From positions 34,871,125 to 34,935,124 of the forward strand of contig CM043966.1 in NCBI GenBank assembly GCA_014529385.2: a stretch of DNA of 64,000 bases. The letters run 5' to 3'. Source of the stretch: Adiantum capillus-veneris (lineage: Eukaryota; Streptophyta; Polypodiopsida; Polypodiales; Pteridaceae). Below, piece by piece: positions 34,674-46,248 of the stretch. Within the stretch, counting starts at the first letter, position 1. Each line of letters begins with the position of its first letter. The notes under the pieces are model-generated. The model had not been told where the DNA came from and did not search any database. It worked only from the letters and a program-made list of their open reading frames with translations. The translations under genes and the position numbers were made by a program.

Positions 34674-36803
34674 TTTTGATCCTACGTTTTTCGATGTGAA
34701 GTAAAACATGATCACCTTCTTTGAATTGGGGTGCCTTGCGGTGCTTGTTAGCATGCTTGGTGTAAAGTTCTTGTGAGTATTTAATGGCAGAATGCACAGT
34801 TGCATAAATATCATGAAAGTCAGTAGAGTGAAATCATCAGCGCGGCAGGCACAACATTAGAAAGACGTGAAGCAGGAGTAGGAAGAGAGTGACCGTATAC
34901 AATTTCAAATGGAGACTTACCCATGGCAATGTGAGTGGTGTTGTTGTATGCAAATTGCAAAATATGTATGTAATCATCCCATTTCTTAGGTTGAGAAGAA
35001 ACATAAGCCTTTAACAAGTCAATAATAGTGCGGTTGGTGGCTTTGGTTTGGCCATTAGATTCAGGATGAAATGCAGAAGTGAAGTCAAGTGTAGTGCCAA
35101 GATTTTCAAACACAGTAGTCCAAAAAGCACTACAAAATTTTGAGTCTCGATCAGAAATAATCACTTTAGGCAAACCATGATGTGGGAAAACAGTCTTAAG
35201 AAACAAAAGTGCAGCTTGAGGTGCTGTGAGTGTTTTTTTACACGGAACAAAATACGCTTGTTTAGAGAAACGATCAATAATAGTCCATATCATGTCATGT
35301 TTGTGCGTTGTGAGTGGGAAACCAGTAACAAGATCCATTGAAATATGTTCCCAAGGTCTTTCAGGAATGGGGAGAGGATGTAAAAGTCCCAATTTTTTAC
35401 CTGTAGTAGCTGCTTTGATTTTTTGACAAATCAAACAAGTTGAAACATACTGTTTAACATCCATTCTCGTAGTAGGCCAATAGAAATCAGGACATAAATT
35501 TTGAAAAGTTGCAGCAAATCCTCTATGTATAGCATAAGGTGGTTTGTGCAATTCTTCAATAATTAATGTACGGAAAGGTTTAGTCACACATAATTTTTGT
35601 TTGAAATAAAGGAAGTTTTCTTGAATAACGTATTCGAGGAATGTGCGTACAGAATTATCAAGCATGTGCAACCATGTCGTTTTGAAGTCATCATCATGTG
35701 CATAAGTGTCAGGCATAGTGTCAAATGAAGTTCCCATAATGGTTGATAGATGATTAAGTGAGGGTCTTCTACTCAACGCATCAGCTACAACGTTTTCTTT
35801 ACCAGGTTGGTATTGAATGTTGGGCTGAAAATTTTGAATAAAAGTGGCCCACTTAATATGTCTATCATCTATTAAGGGCTGAGAAAGTAAATATTTGATA
35901 CTTTGTTGATCAGTTTTAATGATCAAGTCAGTACCCATTACATAGCGTTTCCAAATTTTCAATGCATGTACCACAACAGTCAACTCTTTATCATAAGTAC
36001 TGAACTTTGTTTCTGACGGTTTGAATTTACGACTTTCGAAAGCAATTGGATGGTTATCTTGTATAAGGACTGCACTGATACCTTTTCCACTAGCATCAGT
36101 AACTACCACAAAGAATGGTTTTTCAAAATCAGGCAATTGCAATACAGGTGCATTAGTCAAAGCCTGTTTAAGTGCATTAAATGAGATTTCTTGCAAATCA
36201 GTCCATTCATAAGGCGTATTTTTCTTCAACAAGAGCGTCAAATAGTGTGATTTGTAAGCAAAATTACGAACAAATTTTCTGTAATAGCTACAAAGACCAA
36301 TAAAAGATCGTAGCTCATGCAAGTTTTTGGGTCTAGGCCATGATTGAATGGCTTCAATTTTCTTTGGATCGACATGTATTCCCTTACCCGATACAATGTG
36401 TCCCACATATTCAATTTCAGATTGGAAAAATGAACTCTTTTCAGGATTCAAATACAAGTGATTTTGTGCAAGCAGATCGAATACACGTGTTAAATATTGT
36501 TTATGCTCTTCTTCAGATTTACTGAATACCAAAATGTCATCAAAAAATACAATCACAAAATCTTGATGGTCAATGAAAATTCGATTCATCATGTATGTGA
36601 ATGTAGCTAGTGCATTTGTCAAACCAAATGGCATGACAAGAAATTCATAGTGTCCAGTTTGTGTTCTGAAAGCAGTTTTGTAGACATCATATTCAAACAT
36701 TTTGACTTGGTGATACCCTGATTTAAGGTCAATTTTGCTAAAGATGTTTGCCCCTTTCAGTTTGTCTAGTAGATCATCCACTCTAGGAATAGGAAACCTA
36801 TTC
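34674..36803 (-). pseudogene. Chromovirus pol: RT (second part), RNase H, integrase
   Basis: The frame 36847-34820 is open for 675 codons; its first codons lie in the inserted TTAA element. RT motifs: KNRFPIPRVDDLLDKLKG, SKIDLKSGYHQV, MPFGLTNA, FFDDILVFS (Phe-Phe-Asp-Asp in the catalytic position usually Tyr/Phe-x-Asp-Asp) and the connection FIGLCSYYRKFV. RNase H: VVTDASGKGISAVL and KTDQQSIKYLL. Integrase: HHCC zinc finger (IHRGFAATFQNL, YVSTCLICQ), then the D,D,E core with SMDLVTGFP, SDRDSKF and HPESNGQTKATN. The part 34819-34674 (KHRKAPQFKEGDHVLLH) continues the integrase after a frame break. The gene is split by two insertions, hence pseudogene. Confidence 0.9.
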
Positions 36804-36807
36804 TTAA
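36804..36807. other. TTAA target duplication, left side of TTAA element copy 1
   Basis: TTAA is also found directly right of the element (38148-38151). Confidence 0.9.
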
Positions 36808-38147
36808 CACTAGAATGGTAACAGGACACTTTTATGTCCTTGGACACTTTTGTGTCCTGTTAAGTGACCATTTTGCTTGAATTATTTGAAGAGTATGAAA
36901 ATGAATTTTTAGGTGCTATATATCCACAAAGTTGCCTTATGTGCTGAAAAAAACTTAGCATTTTTTTTTTGAGTATCGATCTCACCATTAACCTTACTCT
37001 TGCACAACATTTTTGAACCTAAACTGTGTGAAAAAACGGGTCTTGCTTTTGAGTTTTTTTTCAATTTTTGGCAACTATACCACTCTAAACTTCATGTTTG
37101 TGAGGTTTAGATGGCTAGAGGTTAGGACTTCATAGTTCTCAACATGTTTTGGTGCTTGTAAGGAGAGCTAAGTGTTAAAATTGAAAGTTATGACCAATTT
37201 ACAAGAATTGCATAATCCTGTTTTTTGGCCAAAATTAGCACTTTTATGATTTTTTTGGTGGCTTTCTTGATATCCAAATTCAATTTTGATTATGTAAGTG
37301 TAATGTATAACATAAAGCTAATCTTCCTTGAGTTTTGGGGGACCTAATATGCCATATAGCATAGTATATGATGATGGTTGAGTTTTTTGATTGCTGAAGA
37401 ATACGATACATTTTAGAGTAGCAGGTATAACTTTCTCAATATTGCTAGTTTCTTAGGCCAATTGTGTGTATTTTGTAGGTAGTAACCATATCTAATCACA
37501 GACTACAAACTTGGCTAGATATTGAGTAGTTTCTATGGGTTTCTAGAGGTCATAATGCTAAACCTAGTTTTTTCATATTTGCTGTATTTAGCACTTTATC
37601 ATTGCCCCCAAGGTTCCAATTGTAAGAGATCCATTATCCTTTTGACATGCTCCATGGCTCCTTTTCAATCCAAAGGCCCAAAGGGAACTAAGAAAACATG
37701 TATATAGTATTTGTATTGAGCGTGACTATAGAAACTTTGATGATAGGTTCGCAGAATGAAAAAAATGCAACTTTTTTGTACCTATCTTTTTTGCCCAAAA
37801 AAAATTTAGTGAGGTAAAAGAAACCATATGTTTTGGTCACCAACCCATTGAAGTTAACGGGGCATTTTATCTCATGTCCTCCAAAAACCCCCCCGTTATT
37901 TATATGCAATAAACCGTAAGAAATTGCTGTTTTGGACAAAATACACTGGTCCATCAACTTTGGAGGCTTGTAGTGACCAAGGGATGAGAAAAATTACAAG
38001 TTTCTCATTTTTTCCATATGTAGTAGTTATTGAACTATAAGCTCATGAAAGGATTTTTCAAAATGAGTGGATCTACTATGGCTTTGGAATTTTTTCCCAA
38101 AACCCTGAAAGGACTCTTTTATGTCTTGTTAGGTTACCATTCTAGTG
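36808..38147. mobile_element. TTAA-flanked non-autonomous DNA element, copy 1 (piggyBac-like)
   Basis: 1340 bp with terminal inverted repeats CACTAGAATGGTAAC at both ends and TTAA on both sides. It is inserted in the chromovirus RT. On the minus strand the host reads ACCATTAA before it and TTAAGAATAGG after it; one TTAA removed gives codons T-I-K-N-R, the conserved start of KNRFPIP, so the empty site is exact. Just inside the ends are palindromic motifs like GGACACTTTTATGTCC, two on the left and one on the right. No transposase; the longest frames are short and not shared with copy 2. TTAA duplication and internal asymmetric repeats are piggyBac traits; the class assignment is an inference. 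Confidence 0.85.
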
Positions 38148-38719
38148 TTAATGGTGATCTTGTTTAAAGCTCTGTAGTCGATACACATATGAAAGGTTCC
38201 ATTTTTCTTCTTGACAAGAAGTACTGGAGCTCCGTATGGTGAACTACTAGGTCGGATTAGGCCTCGGTCAAGTAAATCAGTGATTTGAGTTTGTATTTCC
38301 CTGTGTGCGGTAGGATTTACACGATAAGGTGCTCTACAAGGAGGTTCACTACCCGGTATGATGTCAATTTTGTGGTCTTCATGGCGTGATGGTGGAATTC
38401 CAGGTGGCAGATCATGCATGAAACAATCTTTAAATTGTGAGAGAAATTCATCATGGGTGGAGTTATGTGAAGTTTCCATTTCAGCAGAAATTTGATTTAC
38501 CAAGACTAGATATGTTTTCCCCTGTTTTCGAATTGCTCGTTTGGCTTGAGTGTGGGACAGGAGTGGAAATTTTTGATGTGCCAGTGTTGCTTGGATGGAG
38601 AAATTTTTATTATTATGAGTGAGAGACATTGTACATGTTTTATAATTAATCAACGGGTCAAATTCACGACGAAATGGCATTCCCAAAATCATATCAAGAC
38701 CATGCAATGGTGCTACCAA
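38129..38719 (-). pseudogene. Chromovirus pol: protease end and RT (first part)
   Basis: On the minus strand after [17 protein letters not shown] (end of protease) come [35 protein letters not shown] and the RT start [19 protein letters not shown] with [13 protein letters not shown]. The conserved reading breaks off at 38151 where the TTAA element is inserted; the last few residues are encoded by the element. Confidence 0.9.
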
Positions 38720-40199
38720 AAATGTACGTGCTTGTGTGAATTCACCAATGCAAACTTCAACACTGACTTGAGTTTTACAATTAAAACATTGATTATTAAA
38801 AATAGCTTTGACCTTGTGAGGTCAGAGAGTGATAGTTGATGTGCCAATCGTGTAGAAATAAAATCATGGCTACTACCATCATCTAGCAGAATGGTGACAT
38901 TTTCACCCTTAACAGTGCCTTGCACTTTAAACAAAGTGTAAGGAGATATAGGAGTACCTGAGGATGGGTTGTCATAGTTATCATAATCAGGATCATATCC
39001 CTGACCGTAGTTAACTTTCACTTCATTGTCGTTGGGTGTAGCATCTTCGATGAGGTTAAGAGTAGCTCCGTTGGGGCGGTTGTTGTTGAAGGGTTTTTGA
39101 CTTGAATTCCTGTTGACTCCATTTGAATGGCCATTGGATTGACGATTGCCCTTAGCATGACCATTTGGGCACTTATCTGCATAGTGACCATACTGAAAGC
39201 ATTTAAAACACTTCACCTTTTTGTTACCATTAGAATTTGAAGGAGAATGCTGGTTGAAAGGATGTTGGGTACCTCGTTGCTAGGTGTTGTTGTTGTTGTT
39301 GCTTGTATGAGGTTGAGCAGTTGTAGGAGGATTGTCAAATCTACGTCTTTTGAAAAAAGTACGGCTTTGGTGTTTGCTTCTGTCAAAGTTAGGAGATAAA
39401 GGAGGTCTCTTGTTGCGGTTAGTGTTAGTAGGTTGATCAGTGTGAGAGGAATATCCACCTTTCTTCTTTTGTGCATTGAGAGCCAAATTAATGGCCTTTG
39501 ACAGAGAATCTGGTTCGAACATATCTACCTCAGCACTAATTTGTAGTGCCAAGCCTAATATGTACTTTCGCTTCAATTTCCTGCGATTGAAGCTTGCAAT
39601 TGAATTAGACAATTCCAAAAACGGTCAGTGTAACCATGTACGTCTTCATTTCTACCCTGTCAAATTAAATCCCATTGACGTCATGCTTTAGCTTTGTACT
39701 GTGTGGGCAAGAATTGGGGAAAAAACACTTTTTTAAATGCATTCCAGGTGCGTGGTCTTCTTCCATGTTGTTTGGTGGCGTTCCACCTCAATGCAGCGCT
39801 GCTAGTGAGATGATTTGATGCACACTTTACCATTTCACGCTAGGGAAAGTCTTCATCATGAAAATAGTCATCTAGTTGACTAACCCATGCTAGAACCGTG
39901 CTAGCATCTTTAGTGCCATCAAAATCTTTGAAAGTGAAGGCTTTTCTGCTAATTTTGTTTTTCTTGGGTGCTGGTGCAGATTCGGTGCGTGCAGAATGCA
40001 ATAATTTATCTTCAAGTTCTTGCCTGCGCATGCGCTCATATGTGAGTGACTGCTGCAAATTTTGAAGTTGCTCTGCAATCGTGGGTGCCTGAGAAGGTGT
40101 GCCATGATCGCGTGCTCTTTTTTTTATTTTTTTTAAAAAATAAATACTCAAATGGTAATGCTTAAAAAATTTTATTTGGTGATATTCACACAGATGCAA
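38713..40199 (-). pseudogene. Chromovirus gag and protease front part (broken)
   Basis: From 40199 leftwards: coiled-coil-like TIAEQLQNLQQSLTYERMRR, then the capsid region FTFKDFDGTKDASTVLAWV, SAALRWNATKQHGRRPRTW and FFPQFLPTQYKAK, interrupted by stops near 39840 and 39700. The CCHC knuckle CFKCFQYGHYADKC is at about 39212-39171. The protease active site TILLDDGSSHDFIS (DDGSS in place of the usual D-S/T-G) is at about 38905-38865. At least three breaks, so this copy cannot encode its own Gag. Confidence 0.85.
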
Positions 40200-41581
40200 T
40201 ATGCGGAATAAAAGTAAAATAAATAACAGAAACGTAATGTACTTAGCTGAAAAGTAGTGGTGGCGTCCAGTCCGGAATGGCGATGCGCTAGGAAATTGCC
40301 AGAGAAGTAGACGGTCTGACGGTGCTTTACTGAGCCATATGAATTTTATAGCCTTCGGTCTCCTTATTTCAAAAGATAGTGGTAATTTTAACTTTCACCC
40401 CAAAGGTCGTCGAAGATGTTCGGCGAAGAATGGACGGCCAATATTCCCCTTTGAACAGTGAAATAGAAAGCTTGTGTGGCCAAAGGAGTCAGTCGAACTG
40501 GTTTTAATAGAGTCGGTGACTTATTGCTGATTTGGATTGGTAAGCGATTATAGAAGGGTGCCGAGTCCTTAATAAGGGGCCAACTTAATACTTAAGTTGA
40601 AATGCCCACAATTGAATTGGAAAGCCATTAGAGGCTTGGGTTAAATGAATTTGAAGGTTTGTTTTGAAACGGGACCATATGCTGCAGTGGGAGGCCGAGG
40701 AGGAACAATGGGCAGCCAAGCTTTTAATAGTAAGGCTTGTAAGTTTTTTTTTGCAGTGGGCGGCCGGCCAAAACTCAATTGCTTTAATGCTTTAATGCTT
40801 TAAGCCACACTTTTTGATTAAAGTGTGTACTCCTAATGCATGGTGGCGTGCAGCCAGGGCTGCCTACAGCGCGAGGGCTTGCAGGGTTTGCGACGGCCTA
40901 TAGAAGGCTTCTCGACCCGCGAGCAAGAAGGACCAAGTGTACACGCCCCCTGGGCGACCAGTTTGAGGGCAATTTCGACAAGTTTCAAGCAAGTCGACAG
41001 AGGAGCTTTTTTCGGCTATAGGCGTTGCTTCCCACGGGGACTCGGCAGTAATGTTGAGAGCCAAAAATTGTTGGTTTTGAGCTAAACTTGCACCCTTATC
41101 GGCTCACTCTTCTTCCTTTCCCTCAATCTTCGAGTTTCTATGACAAGCTTTTATTTCCTCCTCTCTCCTTCAATCCGTCTCTCTTTCCTCTTTAACTAAG
41201 CTTTCTGATATCGCCCATATGACAAAGTAATTGCTCCATTGCAACTAGCTTTTCGAAATCAAGAATTTCCCGACTCTCCAAGCTTTTCTGCTTTCTTCTT
41301 GCCTTCACAATCCGCAATGATTATGCATTAAAATTGGAAGTGGACACTCGACATACCATATTTTGGGTCGTTATGAAGCCGAATTGGAAATCAGTTTTTG
41401 CCGAATAGCCACCAATTAACAATCGAGTTTTCTTCTGCAAATTCGATTAATTATACTTCAAATTTCCATGAGTCCTTGAATCCTTGAATTGCAAGGTCGA
41501 TGAATTGCAATTGGGATTTTGTCGATTAGAGGAACTCCTTCTTAAAATTGAAATTTGGTGCCGATTTATCCTCAAACCTGA
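40200..41581 (-). other. 5' untranslated leader of the chromovirus
   Basis: About 1.4 kb between the primer site and gag with no domain similarity. It is locally GC-rich at 40840-41050. The short frames there are compositional. Confidence 0.6.
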
Positions 41582-41582
41582 G

Positions 41583-41595
41583 GCTCTGATACCAC
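41583..41595 (-). other. Primer binding site of the chromovirus
   Basis: The minus strand reads GTGGTATCAGAGC directly inside the right LTR, complementary to initiator tRNA-Met. Confidence 0.9.
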
Positions 41596-42239
41596 TGTTG
41601 GGAGAAGAGGGGGAGATCGACCGCTTAAAATATTCAGCACAAGCTTCCAAGCAATCACCATCAACCTGTCCACCTCTTCTTCCAATTTCCAAGTACACAC
41701 ACTCACCTAAACTATGACACACACACAGTAAACATAGAATTGACATAGACATGCTTGTAAGAGAGTGTAAGAGATGTGTAAGAGATGGAGACTAGATTAG
41801 AGAGTACACAGCAAATAACCATAGCTTAAGAGAGTAGAGAAGAGAATCTGTAAGAGAAAGGCCTAAATCTAGCCCCAAACTCCCCTCTCTTGTGGAGTTG
41901 GTATTTAATATATTATTTTGAGTTTAAGGTGCCAAAAATTGAGGCCCCTCTTTTTACAACCACTTTACTTTTGCAAATGAGTGAAGCTCATTAGTTCTTG
42001 CATGACCCATAAGGGGAGTTCCCACTACAACTATTTACAGAACCATAGTGGCTTATTGAAATGATGTTCTAAGATACTGTGCATTGTCGTCGCCTCTTCA
42101 TCAACTCCCCGCATTCCACTCTACAAAATCATCATCAACTCAATTAGTAAAATAAATAGACAACACATAATTAACCATTACGCCAGCTATCCCAATTGCA
42201 GCTAACCACTTATACAAGAGGGTGCCCAGTCTCGTAACA
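41596..42239 (-). repeat. 5' LTR of the chromovirus
   Basis: 644 bp, TGTTGGGAGAAG to TAACA, aligned with 31681-32342. A shorter CA run and a few small deletions account for the length difference. Confidence 0.94.
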
Positions 42240-42290
42240 ATGAGAAAATAATTTGGGTTGGTTAGATATTGAATTTTATGACAAGCTACA
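42240..42290 (-). repeat. R2 copy b, remaining end after the chromovirus
   Basis: The reverse complement reads TGTCATAAAATTC and TCTAACCAACCCAAAT, matching 5788-5830 of copy a. It completes the R2 copy interrupted by the chromovirus. Confidence 0.8.
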
Positions 42291-44599
42291 TCCAGGTACT
42301 AGAAAGAGTCCCAAAATGGCTCTTAACCAACGATGATGTTGTGGTTAATCTTCCCATAAAGGGACCTTTTATGGTGAGTCTCCAAAGTCTAGGAATGCAG
42401 ATAGAGATGCTACTAGGAGATAACTGATAAAGATTACCAACAAATTATTGCAATTATTAGTAGAAGCCTCAAAGATTCCAAAGAATGAAATGGCCAGTAA
42501 AGCTGCATCCAAACCTCAATTTAGAGAAATGGATGAAGTTATATTCAAAGCAAGAACTAAAGCCAATTTAGCCTCTCCCTGAAGGATGGATTCCCATTGA
42601 TTTTGTTTGTCATAAGCTAGGAAGGGCTAGGCTGACCAGAGGAAGGCAAACTATGTATGATGCATACACCCAAACTTGGAATGCTTTGACACCCTACGAA
42701 GTAGAAATGATGATTGAATGAAAGGAATAGCTGGAGTAGGAGGCCATTCACTGGCTTATTCAAAAATACAAACCAGTGCTTCGGGTACTGATCCACCAAT
42801 TCAGGCTCCACCCAGGGTTATCTAGAAATCTACAAGAAAGAAGGCTCCATATAAAAAATCCGATGGCATCCAGTATCCAAATAGGTTATTCAAGTCACAA
42901 ACACAGAGAACTGAGAGGCTTACCCAATTGGCAAGAAGATGGACCCTGGCCAATGAAGTCATTTTTGCAGGATGCTAGAAGGAAATTGGGTAAATTTCTA
43001 CTCATTAACAGCAACATATCTAAATTTTTAGTCACCTCTTGGAAATTCTAGAAATAATCCAAGCTTCAAAAAAAGGGGGGAAGGAAATGTAGACGGTAGG
43101 AATAGTACCCAAACGGGAATTCAGACTAGTAGCTAAACTGGTAATTACCAAGCAAGTTACTGTGGTAAAGAAGCTTGGAGAATTTTCATGTAATTTTACG
43201 ATATTCACAAAGCCCTAACCAACCAATTGAACGATTTTTAAGTGCATTCGGACGATCATGTATAAACCCTAGTTTTTAAAGGCCATTATGATAAAGAACT
43301 TATTTTGAGTCATTTTTAGGTTCCAAGTTGGAGAGCTACTATTCGATGAAGGGTTTGAGAGCTTTGAGAAGACCAAGGAGTTCATAGTTTCCATATCCTC
43401 TAAAGTGCTTGACTCTAGTTTTATCTTTTTACTCCCACATGCTCCCTTATGCATGGTGGTTGAACTTATAGCAATAGAACCAATGTCTTTGCTCTCTTTA
43501 TAATGTGCAATGCTCTTTGACTAGCTACTAGCTAATCAATGGTGCTTGCTAATCTTGCTTAATCAATGTATGGTTTCTCTTGAATTTTTCTTTTGCTAGT
43601 AGGGGGTACTAGCTAAACAAAATCGGAAAATAACGAGAATCTTGAAAAATGCTCTCGCCATTTCCAAGGTGGTTCGGTTGCATGCGAGAAAGAGGGCCAA
43701 GTCTATTGCTGAGAGAGAGCACACACGCGACGAAGCTGGCAACAAATTATTGCTGAGAGAGAGCACACACGCGATGGAGCTCGTAACAAATTGCGGGCGC
43801 CTCGGGGGGGGGGGGGGGGGGGATGCGTTGTGTTTTTAATCAAGGAAGCGAGTCCATCGTCAAGCATCGAGTTCGTGTTGCCAAAGTGGTTTACGTTGTT
43901 AGCGAAGTAGTTAATGCTCTGTAGGCGATGAGGTCGAACCTCATGCTAGCCTTCACTTTTAGAAGGTAAAAAGCTTCCAAAGAAGGCAGGGAGTAAAGGC
44001 TCCTCGGGGTGGAAGCATCTCGGTAAGTAATGAATAAATCGTGAGAGGAGCCACTAGGAAGTAGTGAATAATTAGATATACAATAGAAGAACCACATTGT
44101 GGAATTGATTTCTTCGCAGAAAAGTGCTCCTCTTACACTCAAAGAGAAGCTAATCTCTTCTTGTGTCCATTGAATAGAGTTGCATTAGGCGTTTCGATTT
44201 GCGAGTTGCATGGCATTGTAGGAAAGAAAATATATTGTGCTCCAAGTAGAGTAGGCCATAGAGTCGATTGACCGAGGTTGCATTACATACAAGCAATGTA
44301 GTGGTTGGTGTACATAGTTTTTGCACTTTAGGTTAGGGTTAACTTTACCTTTCAGTGGATTGATATTTAAAAACATGAACGTAATTTGTGCCTGCACCCT
44401 GACCCCCACCAACACGTGCCACGGTGGCACTTGGAAAAGTATGTGGTGAGTTTTAGCCCGTGAATGAATACGCATTACTGGTGTATCTAACACCAATAAA
44501 TGAGGTGGACACGTGGCTACTTCGTATTAACCGACGCCTGCTAAAACCAGCACTCAGCACTCTGCTTGAGTGCTGGCATCCAGTGTCTCTGTGTGGACA
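42291..44599. other. Spacer upstream of the UGT gene
   Basis: No convincing gene. It contains a tandem duplication of about 46 bp at 43705-43795 (shared phrase gctgagagagagcacacacg) followed by a run of 19 G (43804-43822). Short frames are present, but none has a recognisable domain. A UGT promoter should lie in the last few hundred bases; I see no convincing TATA box there. Confidence 0.6.
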
Positions 44600-46184
44600 A
44601 TGGACATGGATTCCGCTACCCCGCATGCCCTGGTGGTGCCTGCCCTTCCTCCCAGCCACGGCGTCTCCTGCATGCGCATGGCCCGGGCACTCCTCGCCGT
44701 GGGCTTCGATGTCTCCTTCATCTACTTCTCTTCCAGGCCGCCCCCGCACCACCCCAAGCTGCACACCATCCCCACGGCCTCTCAAGACGTCTACTTGCCG
44801 CTTGCCAACGATTCTGGTATCGACACCTACCTTGTAGCTGACGGTATTCCTCCCCAGCATCTTACCAAGCCCTTCTTTCACACCCCTGCCATGTCAGACA
44901 ATCTGCTACGCCTCATTCTCCATCTCCAACAGCAGGGCCACCCGCCCACTTGCCTCGTCTCCGACTCCTTCGTCCCCTGGACTGCCCCTGTTGCCCAGCG
45001 CGCTGGCATTCCCCGCATCGAATTCTGGACCGCCAATGCACTCGCCTACCTCCTCAACCTCAACGTGCCCGCTCTTTGCCGAGCAAACATTTTTCCTGAG
45101 AAAGGTATATACTGCTTCACATATTTACCTGGAAGTTTTACATTCTTGCTGGCATTTTTACCTTAGTGCCTAGGTAGCGAGTGTCAATGACCATTGACAA
45201 CGACAACGGAGTCAAACTTGCGTGATTGTACTGTGTGCAGTAACAGGGAATGCTCCTCCGGACTGGAAAAGTGAGAGCCCCTTCATGCTGGATTGCATCC
45301 CATGTCTGCCACCTGTATCCGTGGAACTCTATCCCGCGCCTGTCCGCTTTGACAAGGAGCCCAGTCAGTTCCGATCATTGCTCAAGGAATTGTGCTCCTC
45401 TGTGGAATTTTCAGAGAGAATACTCATCTACACCTTGTCAGAGCTGGAGCCCGACGCCTTCCGCGGATTGCAGGCAATGGGGATTTCCGCACATGCCATA
45501 GCGGGACCCTTAATCCATTATGATTTCAAGATTCAAGAGGGGCAGGAGCAGGGTTATAATTCTGGACCAGCACATGAAACAAAGGGAAATTCTAGCAAGG
45601 AGCAATGCCTCTTGTGGCTTGACACGCAGGCAGAATCATCAGTTATCTATGTCGCTTTCGGCACTGTCGCGAACCTATCTGCAAAGGATGTAGAAGAGCT
45701 AGCTCTGGGGCTAGAAGCTAGTGGGAACCCTTTCTTATGGGCTATAAGGGACGATTCACACGTCAAGCCCGGACTGCGTGGGAAGGGGATGGTGACAAGC
45801 TGGGCACCCCAAGTGAAGGTCCTGGCGCACAAGGCCGTCGGAGGGTTTCTAACGCACTGTGGATGGAATTCAACCATAGAGAGCTTGTGGGAGGGTGTTC
45901 CCATGCTCTTTTGTCCGCAATTTGGGGACCAAGTGTCCAACATGTGGTGCATGTGTGAGATGTGGGGAACTGGGCTTGAGATGAAGCGCACAAACAACGG
46001 GGGCATGGAGAGAGCGTATGTGGAGGCTGGTGTGAAAGGCCTCCTACAAGGGGAAGAGGGGTGTAGAGCTAAGAAGAGAGCTGAGGCGATGCAGGAAATG
46101 GTGAGAGCAGCATGCCAACAGGAGGGGAAATCCTTTTGCAACTTGCGAAAGCTTTACGATGACATGAAGGCACTCACGATGTGA
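44600..46184 (+). CDS. UDP-glycosyltransferase, family 1 (two exons)
   Basis: The only convincing host gene. Such enzymes move a sugar from UDP-sugar to small acceptors in the cytosol. Exon 1 is 44600-45104, intron 45105-45240 (GT-AG, 136 bp, phase 1), exon 2 45241-46184. The product is 482 residues, normal for plant UGTs. I chose ATG 44600 because MDMDSATPHALVVPALPPSH places the catalytic His at residue 20; an ATG at 44570 is in frame but adds residues unlike the family. Asp122 in CLVSDSF fits the catalytic Asp. The 44-residue PSPG box runs from Trp356 to Gln399 (WAPQVKVLAHK, FLTHCGWNSTIESLWEGVPM, FGDQ); the final Gln usually goes with UDP-glucose. The acceptor cannot be predicted. A Helitron lies 64 bp past the stop, and a copy of the 3' end is at 52884-53097. 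The frame is intact. Confidence 0.9.
45105..45240 (+). other. Intron of the UGT gene
   Basis: GTATAT donor, GTGCAG acceptor, 136 bp, phase 1. Removing it joins FPEK to VTGNAPPDWK. Confidence 0.85.
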
Positions 46185-46248
46185 CTCTTGACGTGGTCAT
46201 GCGAGGCTTAATTATCAGTAACTGGTAATTCAGTCTCACCATATGTAA

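Larger units (their letters stand above)
31681..42239 (-). mobile_element. Complete chromodomain Ty3-gypsy retrotransposon with nested insertions
   Basis: LTRs 31681-32342 and 41596-42239, TGTTGG to TAACA, flanked by ATGAG on both sides. The initiator tRNA-Met primer site abuts the right LTR and a polypurine tract abuts the left one. Minus-strand order is leader, gag, protease, RT, RNase H, integrase, chromodomain. Two later insertions interrupt it: a 1340-bp TTAA-flanked element in the RT and a TRIM-like element before the chromodomain. Without them the element would be about 7.3 kb. Confidence 0.95.

Noticed and set aside
36808-38147. CACTA classification of the TTAA element because its ends start CACTAG
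   Set aside because: CACTA elements duplicate 2-3 bp, usually without a fixed sequence. Here a 4-bp TTAA is duplicated in both copies and the rest of the TIR differs from the CACTA TIR at 4986-5007.
42776-43051. 91-codon frame MLRVLIHQFRLHPG
   Set aside because: No recognisable domain, no supporting context; likely chance or an old retroelement remnant.
45647-46141. 164-codon frame on the minus strand
   Set aside because: Antisense shadow of UGT exon 2; no domain of its own.
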